Below are positions 1 to 9,149 of a stretch of 64,000 nucleotides of DNA, one piece after another; within the stretch, counting starts at the first letter, position 1, and every line of letters begins with the position of its first letter. The DNA comes from Herbidospora daliensis (GTDB lineage Bacteria > Actinomycetota > Actinomycetes > Streptosporangiales > Streptosporangiaceae): positions 1,128,077 through 1,192,076 of the forward strand of contig NZ_BBXF01000002.1 of assembly GCF_001570585.1 (NCBI RefSeq), in the 5' to 3' direction. Both the position numbers and the translations under genes were made by a program. The notes beneath the pieces are model-generated. The model did no database searches. It was not told the origin of the DNA and worked only from the letters and a program-made list of their open reading frames with translations.

Positions 1-708
1 ATCGCTGACTTCGGGAGCAACCCGGGCGACATCGAGATGCACCTGTACGTCCCCCGCACCGCGACCCCGCGACCAGGCGTCCTGGTGGCGATGCACGGCT
101 GCAACGGCGGGGCGGCGGAGTTCTTCGAGCAGACGGAGTTCCGGTCCCTGGCCGACCGGCACGGCTTCGTCGTGATCTACCCGCAGGGCGCCAAGAGCGC
201 CAAGGACGACCTGTCGAACTGCTTCGACGTCTGGTCGGAGGAGGCGCTCCGCCACGGCGGCGGCAGCGACCCCGGCTCCATCGTGTCGATGGTCGACCAC
301 GTGGTGCGGCGCCATGACGGCGACGCGGCGCGGGTGTTCGCCACCGGGTTCTCCTCGGGCGCGATGCAGACGGTCAACCTGCTCGTCACCCACCCCGACG
401 TGTTCCGGGCCGGGGTCTCCTTCGCCGGGGTGCCCTACGGCTGGTTCGGACCGCCGGGACGCGGCGACCGGGCCCGCGACGCGTTCCCCGGCTACACCGG
501 CCCCGCGCCCCGCCTGATGGCCTGGCACGGAACCGAGGACGACGTGCTCGACGTCGCCCTGTTGCAGCAGACGGTCGACCAGTTCGCCGGCCTCTACGGC
601 GCGGGCCAGGTCGAGGGCCACCCGGTCGAGGGGGCGGGGCACGACCTGCCCCATCCGGGCATGGCCGCGCGCGCCATCGGGTTCTTCGGACTCGACGGGT
701 CTGGGTGA
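1..708 (+). CDS. PHB-depolymerase-family secreted esterase, 5'-truncated
   Basis: The reading frame is open from the first base, so the gene starts upstream of the window. The first visible Met (37) is internal, because the preceding residues IADFGSNPGDIE align with FGSNPGNLR of the neighbouring esterase at 1345. It is an alpha/beta hydrolase of the PHB depolymerase / feruloyl and acetylxylan esterase type: oxyanion segment AMHGCNGG, nucleophile elbow GFSSG, acid in HGTEDD and a final GAGHDLPHPG with the catalytic His. It ends shortly after that His, with no CBM2 or linker, unlike its paralogue. It was probably secreted, but the signal peptide is not visible. The 3' end faces the MarR gene, 11 bp away. 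The family is fairly certain; the exact ester is not. Confidence 0.85.
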   Translation: MADFGSNPGDIEMHLYVPRTATPRPGVLVAMHGCNGGAAEFFEQTEFRSLADRHGFVVIYPQGAKSAKDDLSNCFDVWSEEALRHGGGSDPGSIVSMVDHVVRRHDGDAARVFATGFSSGAMQTVNLLVTHPDVFRAGVSFAGVPYGWFGPPGRGDRARDAFPGYTGPAPRLMAWHGTEDDVLDVALLQQTVDQFAGLYGAGQVEGHPVEGAGHDLPHPGMAARAIGFFGLDGSG

Positions 709-719
709 TTCTCGGGAGG

Positions 720-1151
720 TCACCCAGCCCCGGGCGGGTGCAGGGCCCGGGTGCACCGCGTGAGCGCCTCCAGCAGCGTGACCCGCGTGACGTCGTCGAG
801 GTCGGCGAGCATGTCGTCCTCGATGCCGTCGAGCGCGCGGTCGCATTTGCGCAGCGCCGTCCGGCCCTGCCGGGACAGGTGGACGCGCAGGATCCGCCCG
901 CCGTCGGGGTGGGCAGTTCGGTGGATGAGACCGCGTCTCTCCAGGTCGCGGACCACCAGATTCATCGCCTGCGGCGTGACGAAGGCGATCCGGGCCAGTT
1001 CGGCCGAGGACAGGCCGTCGCGTACGCGCAGTTCCCCGAGCGCCATGTATTCGGTCGTCGTGACGCCGTGGAACGCGAGGGCCTCGTCGAGCCGGGCGCG
1101 GATGCGGCGCTCCAGCCGGTAGACCAGATAACTCAGCCTGGGCGGGTTCAC
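720..1151 (-). CDS. MarR-family transcriptional regulator
   Basis: A 143-residue protein with the MarR winged-helix layout: an N-terminal dimerisation helix (LSYLVYRLERRIRARLDEAL), HTH around LSSAELARIAFVTPQAMNLV and a wing with the DGGR turn followed by RVHLSRQGR. MarR proteins are dimeric repressors released by small, often phenolic, ligands. It diverges from the esterase at 1345, and a near-perfect palindrome lies 40 bp upstream of its start, so autoregulation and control of the esterase are likely. In Rhodococcus the hydroxycinnamate repressor CouR is of this family. A similar ligand here is inference from the esterase and acyl-CoA ligase neighbours. Confidence 0.88.
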   Translation of the reverse strand: MNPPRLSYLVYRLERRIRARLDEALAFHGVTTTEYMALGELRVRDGLSSAELARIAFVTPQAMNLVVRDLERRGLIHRTAHPDGGRILRVHLSRQGRTALRKCDRALDGIEDDMLADLDDVTRVTLLEALTRCTRALHPPGAG

Positions 1152-1190
1152 CGCATGACCATAACGGGCGATGTAAGTTTCCGGCCCTGT

Positions 1191-1209
1191 ATATCAAGCT
1201 ACTTGATAT
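1191..1209. promoter_or_regulatory. Palindromic operator, probably for the MarR regulator
   Basis: ATATCAAG-N3-CTTGATAT is a perfect 8-bp inverted repeat in an AT-rich patch of an otherwise very GC-rich intergenic region. Its size and symmetry fit a MarR dimer site. It sits 40 bp before the MarR start and 136 bp before the esterase start, so it can serve both divergent promoters. Binding itself is inference. Confidence 0.75.
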
Positions 1210-1344
1210 GCATTGGCCCGATGACCAGCATGAGCAGCGCTTTCCCATGATCGACCGGTCGTGATCGCGTACGGGCGAAGCTTGACCGCGCTTCCGTGCC
1301 GCTCGTATACCGGCTCCGTCAGGACGTCGACCAGAGGAGGGCCG

Positions 1345-2688
1345 ATGAAGCGATTGACCGCCGTCGTCGCCGCCGGAGTGGTGTACGCCGCCACGATCCT
1401 GGCGGCCGGACAACCAGCGGCCGCCGCGACGCTGACCGAAGTGACCGGCTTCGGCAGCAACCCCGGCAACCTGCGCATGCACCTGTACGTGCCCGACAAC
1501 GTGCGTCCCAGCCCGGCGATCGTGCTCGCGATGCACGGATGCGGAGGTTCCGGGCCGGGGTTCTTCTCGGGTTCGGAGTTCCGCTCGCTCGCCGACCAGT
1601 ACGGCTTCATCGTCATCTACCCGTCGGCGTCGAAGAAGGGCAACTGCTTCGACTCGTGGTCGTCGGCCTCGCAGACGCGCAACGGCGGCAGCGACCCCGT
1701 CTCGTTGTTGTCGATGGTCAACTACACCCGGCAGCGCCACAACGGCGACGCCAACCGGATCTTCGTCACCGGCAGCTCGGCCGGCGGCATGGAGACCAAC
1801 ATCATGCTCGGCAACTACCCCGACGTGTTCAAGGCGGGTGCGGCGTTCATGGGGGTGCCGTTCGCGTGCTTCCCGAACGAGGCCGACTACGTGCCGTCGC
1901 CGGGGGTCAGCGACTGCGCCTCCGGGCGCATCAACAAGACGCCGCAGCAGTGGGGCGACCTGGTCAGGAACGCCTACCCGGGCTTCACCGGCCAGCGGCC
2001 GAAGGTCCAGCTCTGGCACGGCACCAACGACAACCTGGTCTTCTACGCCACCCACCAGCAGGCGATCGACCAGTGGACGAACGTGTTCGGGCTGAGCCAG
2101 ACGCCCACCAGCAGTGACACCCCGCAGGCCAACTGGAACCGCCGCCGCTACGCCGACTCGTCCGGCGCGGTGAAGGTGGAGGCGTACAGCATCCAGGGGG
2201 CGGGGCACAGCCTGCCGAGCGGCGGCATGGCCGCCGCGGCGATCCAGTTCTTCGGCCTGACCAGCGCGCCGAGCCCGTCGCCGTCGCCCAGCCCGTCGCC
2301 GTCGCCGAGTCCGTCCCCCAGCCCGTCGCCGAGCCCGAGTCCCAGCCCGTCGCCGTCGCCGAACCCCGGTTCCGGCTGCCGGGTCACCTACGTGCCGAAC
2401 ACGTGGAACAACGGGTTCACCGCCGAGGTCACCCTCACCAACACCGGGAGCACGGCCGTCAACGGCTGGACCGTGACCTGGTCGTGGGCCGGGAACCAGC
2501 GGGTCACCAACGCCTGGAACGCCACCGTGACGCAGTCGGGCACGCAGGTCACCGCCCGCAACGTCAACTACAACGGCACGATCGCGCCGCAGGGCCGCGC
2601 CGGCTTCGGCGTGCAGGGCACCTACAGCGGCAGTAACACGAACCCGTCGGGGTTCACGCTCAACGGCACGGCCTGCGTCATGGGATGA
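1345..2688 (+). CDS. Secreted PHB-depolymerase-family esterase with Ser-Pro linker and CBM2
   Basis: The ATG at 1345 is chosen over an upstream in-frame codon because AGAGGAGG sits just before it and a Sec signal peptide follows directly (MKRLTAVVAAGVVYAATILA...AAAA). The 447-residue protein has an esterase domain (about 30-305) with catalytic Ser145 in GSSAG, Asp229 in HGTNDN and His288 in GAGHSLP. A Ser-Pro repeat linker (about 308-340) leads to a C-terminal CBM2 (about 344-447) with several Trp residues for polysaccharide binding. The family contains feruloyl and acetylxylan esterases as well as PHB depolymerases. Fusion to CBM2 and the xylanolytic surroundings favour a plant cell-wall ester. 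It is the tandem paralogue of the truncated esterase at 1. Its 3' end overlaps the PaaX gene by 11 bp. Confidence 0.9.
   Translation: MKRLTAVVAAGVVYAATILAAGQPAAAATLTEVTGFGSNPGNLRMHLYVPDNVRPSPAIVLAMHGCGGSGPGFFSGSEFRSLADQYGFIVIYPSASKKGNCFDSWSSASQTRNGGSDPVSLLSMVNYTRQRHNGDANRIFVTGSSAGGMETNIMLGNYPDVFKAGAAFMGVPFACFPNEADYVPSPGVSDCASGRINKTPQQWGDLVRNAYPGFTGQRPKVQLWHGTNDNLVFYATHQQAIDQWTNVFGLSQTPTSSDTPQANWNRRRYADSSGAVKVEAYSIQGAGHSLPSGGMAAAAIQFFGLTSAPSPSPSPSPSPSPSPSPSPSPSPSPSPSPSPNPGSGCRVTYVPNTWNNGFTAEVTLTNTGSTAVNGWTVTWSWAGNQRVTNAWNATVTQSGTQVTARNVNYNGTIAPQGRAGFGVQGTYSGSNTNPSGFTLNGTACVMG
2271..2366 (+). repeat. Low-complexity Ser-Pro linker-coding repeat
   Basis: Imperfect tandem 6-base units of the type CCG-AGC/TCG encode about 16 Ser-Pro pairs between the esterase domain and CBM2. 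Such linkers hold catalytic and binding domains apart and may be O-glycosylated. The DNA repeat is prone to slippage, so length variation between strains is expected. Confidence 0.9.
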
Positions 2689-3511
2689 GTTCGTCCAGGA
2701 CGCCGTCGGCGACCGTCCGGGCGGGGCGCTCGTACTCCTCCGCGCGCGCGTGGAAGAGCTGCTCCGCCCGGATGGCCGGCCAGTCGTCGGGGAGGTGCTC
2801 GGCCGGCAGGTGGGGGTCCTGCCGGACGAGCTGCAGCCAGTCGGTGTGCAGCAGGAGCTGCCTGACCAGGTCGTCGGGGGCGTCGGGCAGCGGGTCGGGC
2901 CCGTCCCAGCGGGCCAGGAAGGCGCGGTAGCGCCGGGCGATCTGCTCGATGTCGAAGGCCTTGGCGACCAGGTCGGCGGCCTCGGTCGGGGTGTAGGCGC
3001 GGGCGGTCAGCACCGTGACGTGGTCGTCGACGTCGAGGCCGTCGAGCACGCCGGCGACGTCCTTGGTGCCCGGGGTGATCCACAGGCCGCTCTGCAACGG
3101 CCCGAACCCGGCCCAGACGAGGCGGGAGCGCAGGTCGTGGCGGGTGCTGCGGCGGCTGTCGGGCAACGAGAAGCCGACGACCGTCCAGGTGCCGTCCCAG
3201 TCGCGGTTGACCGCGCCGGTCTCCCAGACGCGGCGGCGGCCGTCGCGCAGCACCGTCTCGGCGTGGGCGGTGAGCCCGAGGTAGACCCGCCGGCCCAGCC
3301 GGTGGCGGACCAGCAGGTTGCGCTTGACCATCCGGGCGAGCGTCGAGCGCACGGCCTCCTCGGAGACGCCGAGGCGGGCGAACACCTCGATGACGCTGCC
3401 CGAGGAGATGGCGGTGCCGCGGTCGAGGGCGTAGACGCCGAGGAAGCTGAAGATCAGGGATTGGGGGCGCGCGGAGGGCGCGGCCGGTTCGTCGTCGCCG
3501 CCGATGGTCAC
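2678..3511 (-). CDS. PaaX-family transcriptional repressor
   Basis: The GTG at 3511 (VTIGGDDE...) is used because upstream in-frame sequence runs into the divergent gene's leader and coding region. The 277-residue protein has the PaaX layout: an N-terminal winged HTH (PQSLIFSFLGVYALD...SVIEVFARLGVSEEAVRSTLARMVKRNLL) and a C-terminal ligand domain (WDGTWTVVGFSLP, FGPLQSGLWITPG, LARWDG). PaaX proteins repress aromatic-acid catabolic genes and are released by an aryl-CoA thioester. It diverges from the amidohydrolase, with a 72-bp gap that holds a candidate operator, and an acyl-CoA ligase that could make the effector lies downstream. Confidence 0.87.
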   Translation of the reverse strand: MTIGGDDEPAAPSARPQSLIFSFLGVYALDRGTAISSGSVIEVFARLGVSEEAVRSTLARMVKRNLLVRHRLGRRVYLGLTAHAETVLRDGRRRVWETGAVNRDWDGTWTVVGFSLPDSRRSTRHDLRSRLVWAGFGPLQSGLWITPGTKDVAGVLDGLDVDDHVTVLTARAYTPTEAADLVAKAFDIEQIARRYRAFLARWDGPDPLPDAPDDLVRQLLLHTDWLQLVRQDPHLPAEHLPDDWPAIRAEQLFHARAEEYERPARTVADGVLDELIP

Positions 3512-3543
3512 AGCGAAAGCGTAGACGGGCCAGATGTCAGGCA

Positions 3544-3571
3544 CATAATTGACGAAAGTCAGATTTGTGCC
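3544..3571 (+). promoter_or_regulatory. Promoter/operator of the amidohydrolase gene (shared element, copy 1)
   Basis: CATAAT (3544-3549) resembles a -10 box, with TAGACG (3522-3527) 16 bp before it. From 3548 to 3571 runs an element that recurs at 4458-4481: ATTGACG, three variable bases, GTCA, four variable bases, TGTGCC. The TGAC-N4-GTCA core is symmetric. Placement over the presumed start site fits a repressor, most simply the divergent PaaX protein. The repeat is seen; the binder is inferred. Confidence 0.6.
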
Positions 3572-3583
3572 CAAGGAGGTCCC

Positions 3584-4444
3584 ATGAACGTCGGCGAACT
3601 CGTCGCGATCGACGTCCACACGCACGCCGAGGTCTCCGCCGACGGGCACGCCTCACTGAGCGACGACCTGAACGCCGCCTCGGCGAAGTACTTCAAGGAG
3701 GGCGCCCGGCCGACCATCCCCGAGATGGCCGCCCACTACCGCGAGCGCCGCATGGCCGCCGTGGTGTTCACGGTCGACGCCGAGCACGCCACCGGGCATC
3801 CGCGCATCTCCAACGAGGAGGTCGCGGAGAGTTGCGCCGCCCACGCCGACGTGCTGATCCCGTTCGCCAGCGTCGACCCGTGGAAGGGCAGGGCGGGGGT
3901 GCGGGAGGCCCGCCGGCTGGTGGCCGACTACGGGGTGCGCGGCTTCAAGTTCCACCCGAGCGTGCAGGGCATGGCGCCCGACGACCGGGCGGCCTACCCG
4001 CTCTACGAGGCGATCGAGGAGCTGGGCGTGCCGGCGCTGTTCCACACGGGCCAGACCGGCATCGGCGCGGGCCTGCCCGGCGGCGGCGGGATCCGGCTGA
4101 AGTACTCCAACCCGATGCTGGTCGACGACGTCGCCGTCGACTTCCCGGAGTTGCGGATCATCCTGGCCCATCCGTCGTTCCCCTGGCAGGACGAGGCGCT
4201 GGCGGTCGCCACGCACAAGCCGCACGTCTACATCGACCTGTCGGGCTGGTCGCCGAAGTACTTCCCGCCGATCCTCGTCCGGTACGCCAACACGCTGCTC
4301 AAGGACAAGGTGCTGTTCGGCTCCGACTACCCGATGATCACGCCCGACCGGTGGCTCGCCGACTTCGACAAGCTCGACATCAAGCCCGAGGTCCGGCCGA
4401 AGATCCTCAAGGAGAACGCGGCCCGGCTGCTCGGTCTGAGTTGA
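3584..4444 (+). CDS. Amidohydrolase-2 family metal-dependent hydrolase
   Basis: The ATG at 3584 follows AAGGAGG with good spacing; the open frame upstream is antisense to PaaX and not used. The 286-residue TIM-barrel protein carries the amidohydrolase marks: metal-binding DVHTHAE near the N-terminus, FKFHPS, PALFHTGQTG, ILAHPSFPW and the terminal FGSDYPM. The family holds decarboxylases (ACMSD, gamma-resorcylate) and hydrolases, including the beta-ketoacyl-CoA hydrolases of Rhodococcus and Agrobacterium hydroxycinnamate pathways. Neighbouring MHS transporter, acyl-CoA ligase and PaaX genes support work on an aromatic or aryl-CoA intermediate. The exact reaction cannot be read from sequence. 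Confidence 0.85.
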   Translation: MNVGELVAIDVHTHAEVSADGHASLSDDLNAASAKYFKEGARPTIPEMAAHYRERRMAAVVFTVDAEHATGHPRISNEEVAESCAAHADVLIPFASVDPWKGRAGVREARRLVADYGVRGFKFHPSVQGMAPDDRAAYPLYEAIEELGVPALFHTGQTGIGAGLPGGGGIRLKYSNPMLVDDVAVDFPELRIILAHPSFPWQDEALAVATHKPHVYIDLSGWSPKYFPPILVRYANTLLKDKVLFGSDYPMITPDRWLADFDKLDIKPEVRPKILKENAARLLGLS

Positions 4445-4457
4445 TACTGGGCAAAGG

Positions 4458-4487
4458 ATTGACGTCCGTCACGAATGTGCCTAAATT
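4458..4487 (+). promoter_or_regulatory. Promoter of the MFS-ligase operon with shared element (copy 2)
   Basis: TTGACG (4459-4464), a 17-base spacer and TAAATT (4482-4487) form a good sigma-70-type promoter about 50 bp before the MFS start. Positions 4458-4481 repeat the element found before the amidohydrolase gene: ATTGACG, GTCA and TGTGCC blocks in the same phase. In this copy the element fills the space between -35 and -10, a classic repression site. Confidence 0.7.
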
Positions 4488-4534
4488 CCGGGCAAGCAGG
4501 CGCAGCGGCTCACTCCCTGATCGAGGAGCTTGTC

Positions 4535-5833
4535 ATGTCGGATCCGTCGGTCTTACCCCGAAGCCAGGTTCAGCTCCGCCGCGCGGTAGCCTCCAGCTTC
4601 CTGGGCAGCGTCATCGAGTACTACGACTTCCTGCTGTACGCCACCGCCTCGGCGGTGGTCTTCGGGAAGGTCTTCTTCTCCACCCTCGACCCGCTCACGG
4701 CGACGGTCGCCAGCTTCGGCACCTTCGCCACGGGCTATCTCGCCCGCCCCCTGGGCGGGGTGATCTTCGGTCACTTCGGCGACCGGCTCGGCCGCAAACG
4801 CATGCTGGTGCTCACCATGACCCTGATGGGTCTGGCGAGCTTCCTCATCGGCCTGCTGCCGACCTACGACCAGATCGGCGTGCTCGCGCCCGTTCTGCTG
4901 GTCGCGCTGCGGATCGTGCAGGGCCTGGCGATCGGCGGCGAGTGGGGCGGGGCCGTGCTGATGTCGGCCGAGCACGCCACCAGCAGGCGCGGCCTGTGGG
5001 CGAGCTTCACCAACGCGGGCGCACCGTTCGGCATGGTGCTCTCGACCGGCGCGCTCACCGGCACCGCCGCCCTCCTCGACGAGCAGGCGTTCCTCAGCTG
5101 GGGCTGGCGGGTGCCGTTCCTGCTGAGCATCCTGCTGCTGGCGGTCGGCCTGTTCGTCCGGCTGCGCGTCGAGGAGACCCCGGTGTTCGCGGCGGCCGAG
5201 CGCACCACCCGCATGCCGCTGCTGGAGGTGCTCCGGGACCACCCCCGGACCCTGCTGCTCGGCGTGGGCGTCGGCCTGTCGGCCTTCGTGGCGCAGGGCA
5301 CGCTCACCACCTACCTGATCGCCTACGGGGTGCGGACCGGCTTCGAACGCCAGGACGTGCTCAACGGCCTGACCCTCTCGTCGGCGCTGGCGGTGGTGAG
5401 CATCATCGCCTGGTCGGCGCTTTCGGACCGGACGGGCCGGCGGCCGGTGGTGCTCGTCGGCGCGGTGCTCATGGCGGTCTTCGCCTTCGTGCTGTTCCCG
5501 ATGGTGAACTCCGGCAGCGTCGTGGTGCTCACCCTGGCGCTGGTGCTCGGCCAGGCGATCATCCACCCGCTGATGTACGGCCCCCTCGCGGCCCTCTACG
5601 CCGAGTTGTTCCCCACCAGGAACCGGTACACGGGCGCCTCGCTCGGCTACCAGATCGCCGGGCTCGGCGCCGGGCTCGGACCGCTGCTGTTCGCCCAGCT
5701 CGACGCCTCCTCGGGCGGCGGCGGCACGATGGCGATCTCCATCGTCATCGCCGTCTGCTGCGCGGTGACGGTGGTCTGCGTCCTGGCGCTGCGGGAGACC
5801 AGCACCCGAGACCTCGCCACCACCGATGCGTAA
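4535..5833 (+). CDS. MFS transporter, metabolite:H+ symporter (MHS) type
   Basis: The ATG at 4535 is chosen because CGAGGAG precedes it; the upstream in-frame ATG has no ribosome site. The 432-residue protein has about 12 hydrophobic segments and the MHS signature SSFLGSVIEYYDFLLYATAS in TM1, followed by ARPLGGVIFGHFGDRLGRKR in loop 2-3. MHS carriers bring in carboxylates (shikimate, oxoglutarate, aromatic acids) with protons. The end overlaps the acyl-CoA ligase by 8 bp, so uptake and activation are probably coupled. Codon 7 is TTA (4553-4555), rare in DNA of this GC content. Confidence 0.9.
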   Translation: MSDPSVLPRSQVQLRRAVASSFLGSVIEYYDFLLYATASAVVFGKVFFSTLDPLTATVASFGTFATGYLARPLGGVIFGHFGDRLGRKRMLVLTMTLMGLASFLIGLLPTYDQIGVLAPVLLVALRIVQGLAIGGEWGGAVLMSAEHATSRRGLWASFTNAGAPFGMVLSTGALTGTAALLDEQAFLSWGWRVPFLLSILLLAVGLFVRLRVEETPVFAAAERTTRMPLLEVLRDHPRTLLLGVGVGLSAFVAQGTLTTYLIAYGVRTGFERQDVLNGLTLSSALAVVSIIAWSALSDRTGRRPVVLVGAVLMAVFAFVLFPMVNSGSVVVLTLALVLGQAIIHPLMYGPLAALYAELFPTRNRYTGASLGYQIAGLGAGLGPLLFAQLDASSGGGGTMAISIVIAVCCAVTVVCVLALRETSTRDLATTDA

Positions 5834-7280
5834 CGCCGGGCTCGGCGGCTGGCCCGCCCGCCGTGCCCGGATGAGCCCCGGCCGGACCGCCTTCGTGCAG
5901 TCCGGCCGCCGGGTGACCTACGCGGAGTTCCACGAGAGGACCACCCGCCTGGCCTCCCGGCTGGACGTCCGGCCGGGGGACCGGGTCGCCTACCTCGGCC
6001 CCAACCACATCGCGCTGGCCGAGGTCATGTTCGCCACCCACCTGCTCGGCGGGGTGTTCGTCCCGCTGAACTTCCGGCTGGCCGCGCCCGAGATCGCCTA
6101 CATGCTGCGCGACTCGGGCGCGTCCCTTCTCGTGTACGACCCGGCGTACGCCCTGGCGGAACCGGACGTGCCGGCCGTGGACCTCGGCACGGTCGAGTCG
6201 TGGATCGCGGCCGGCGACCCCGCCCCGATCGACGTGCCGGTCGCGCCCGGCGAGGTGGCGCTGATCCTCTACACCTCGGGCACCACCGGCAGCCCGAAGG
6301 GCGCCATGCTCACCCACGCCAACCTGGTGTGGAACTGCGTCAACATGATGATCGGGGTCGACCTGACGAGCACCGAGGTGACGCTGATCAGCGCGCCGCT
6401 CTTCCACGTCGCGGCCCTGAACCAGACCCTCCTGCCGACCTTCCTCAAGGGCGGCACCTCGGTGATCATGCCGTCGTGGAACGCCGACCGCTGCTACGAC
6501 CTCATCGAGGAGCACGGCGTCACGTGGATGTTCGGCGTGACCACCATGTTCGCCGACTTCGCCCGCTCGCCCCGCTGGGCCGACGCCGACCTGTCGTCGC
6601 TGCGCACCCTCATGTCGGGCGGGGCGCCGATCCCGGTGGCGCTGATCCGGGCCTACCAGGAACGCGGCCTGGTGTTCTGCCAGGGTTACGGCCTGACCGA
6701 GACCGCGCCGGGCGCGACCTTCCTGGAGGCGGCCGACAGCGAACGCCGGGCCGGCTCGGCCGGGGTGCCGGTCTTCTTCGCCGACGTGCGCGTCGACGCG
6801 CCGCCCGGCACGCCGGGGGAGGTGCTCATCCAGGGGCCGAACGTGACCCCCGGCTACTGGGGCGACCCCGAGGCGACCGCCGCCGCGCTGACCGACGACG
6901 GCTGGTTCCACTCCGGCGACGTCGGGGTCATGGACGACGAGGGCCATCTCACCATCGTCGACCGGGTCAAGGACATGTACATCTCCGGGGGCGAGAACGT
7001 CTATCCGGCCGAGGTCGAGGCGGTGCTCTTCACCCATCCGGCGGTGGCGGAGGCCGCCGTGGTCGGGGTGCCCGATCCCCGATGGGGTGAGGTGGGCCGC
7101 GCCTTCCTCGTGCTCGTGGCGGGCGCCGAGACGACCGCCGGGGAACTGACCGGATTCTTGCGCGAACGGCTGGCGAAGTACAAGGTTCCGGTGTATTTCG
7201 ATGTGGTCGAGGCCCTGCCCAAGACGGGCTCCGGAAAAATCCGCAAACCGGTGCTCCGCGCGCTCGACCTCCCCAGATGA
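5826..7280 (+). CDS. Acyl-CoA synthetase (AMP-forming), class I adenylate-forming family
   Basis: A 484-residue ligase that joins a carboxylic acid to CoA through an acyl-adenylate. Motifs are in order: the P-loop-like LILYTSGTTGSPKG (about residue 145), QGYGLTE, the hinge region GWFHSGDVG...IVDRVKDMYISGGENVYP, and the C-terminal KTGSGKIRKP with the catalytic Lys. The length is at the short end of the family but complete. The start overlaps the MFS stop (ATGCGTAA). Together with the transporter, amidohydrolase and PaaX it suggests activation of an imported aromatic acid. Ferulate or coumarate is an attractive substrate because feruloyl-esterase-like genes lie on both sides, but an ordinary fatty or phenylacetic acid cannot be excluded. 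Confidence 0.9.
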   Translation: MRNAGLGGWPARRARMSPGRTAFVQSGRRVTYAEFHERTTRLASRLDVRPGDRVAYLGPNHIALAEVMFATHLLGGVFVPLNFRLAAPEIAYMLRDSGASLLVYDPAYALAEPDVPAVDLGTVESWIAAGDPAPIDVPVAPGEVALILYTSGTTGSPKGAMLTHANLVWNCVNMMIGVDLTSTEVTLISAPLFHVAALNQTLLPTFLKGGTSVIMPSWNADRCYDLIEEHGVTWMFGVTTMFADFARSPRWADADLSSLRTLMSGGAPIPVALIRAYQERGLVFCQGYGLTETAPGATFLEAADSERRAGSAGVPVFFADVRVDAPPGTPGEVLIQGPNVTPGYWGDPEATAAALTDDGWFHSGDVGVMDDEGHLTIVDRVKDMYISGGENVYPAEVEAVLFTHPAVAEAAVVGVPDPRWGEVGRAFLVLVAGAETTAGELTGFLRERLAKYKVPVYFDVVEALPKTGSGKIRKPVLRALDLPR

Positions 7281-9106
<1,826 letters not shown>

Positions 9107-9149
9107 CAGCGGCGCCTCCCCGCCGAACGCTCCCCCCGAAGAAGGATCG

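Noticed and set aside
2271-2366. Short repeated units that could look like a CRISPR or satellite
   Set aside because: They lie in frame inside the esterase gene and encode a Ser-Pro linker; there are no spacers or cas genes.
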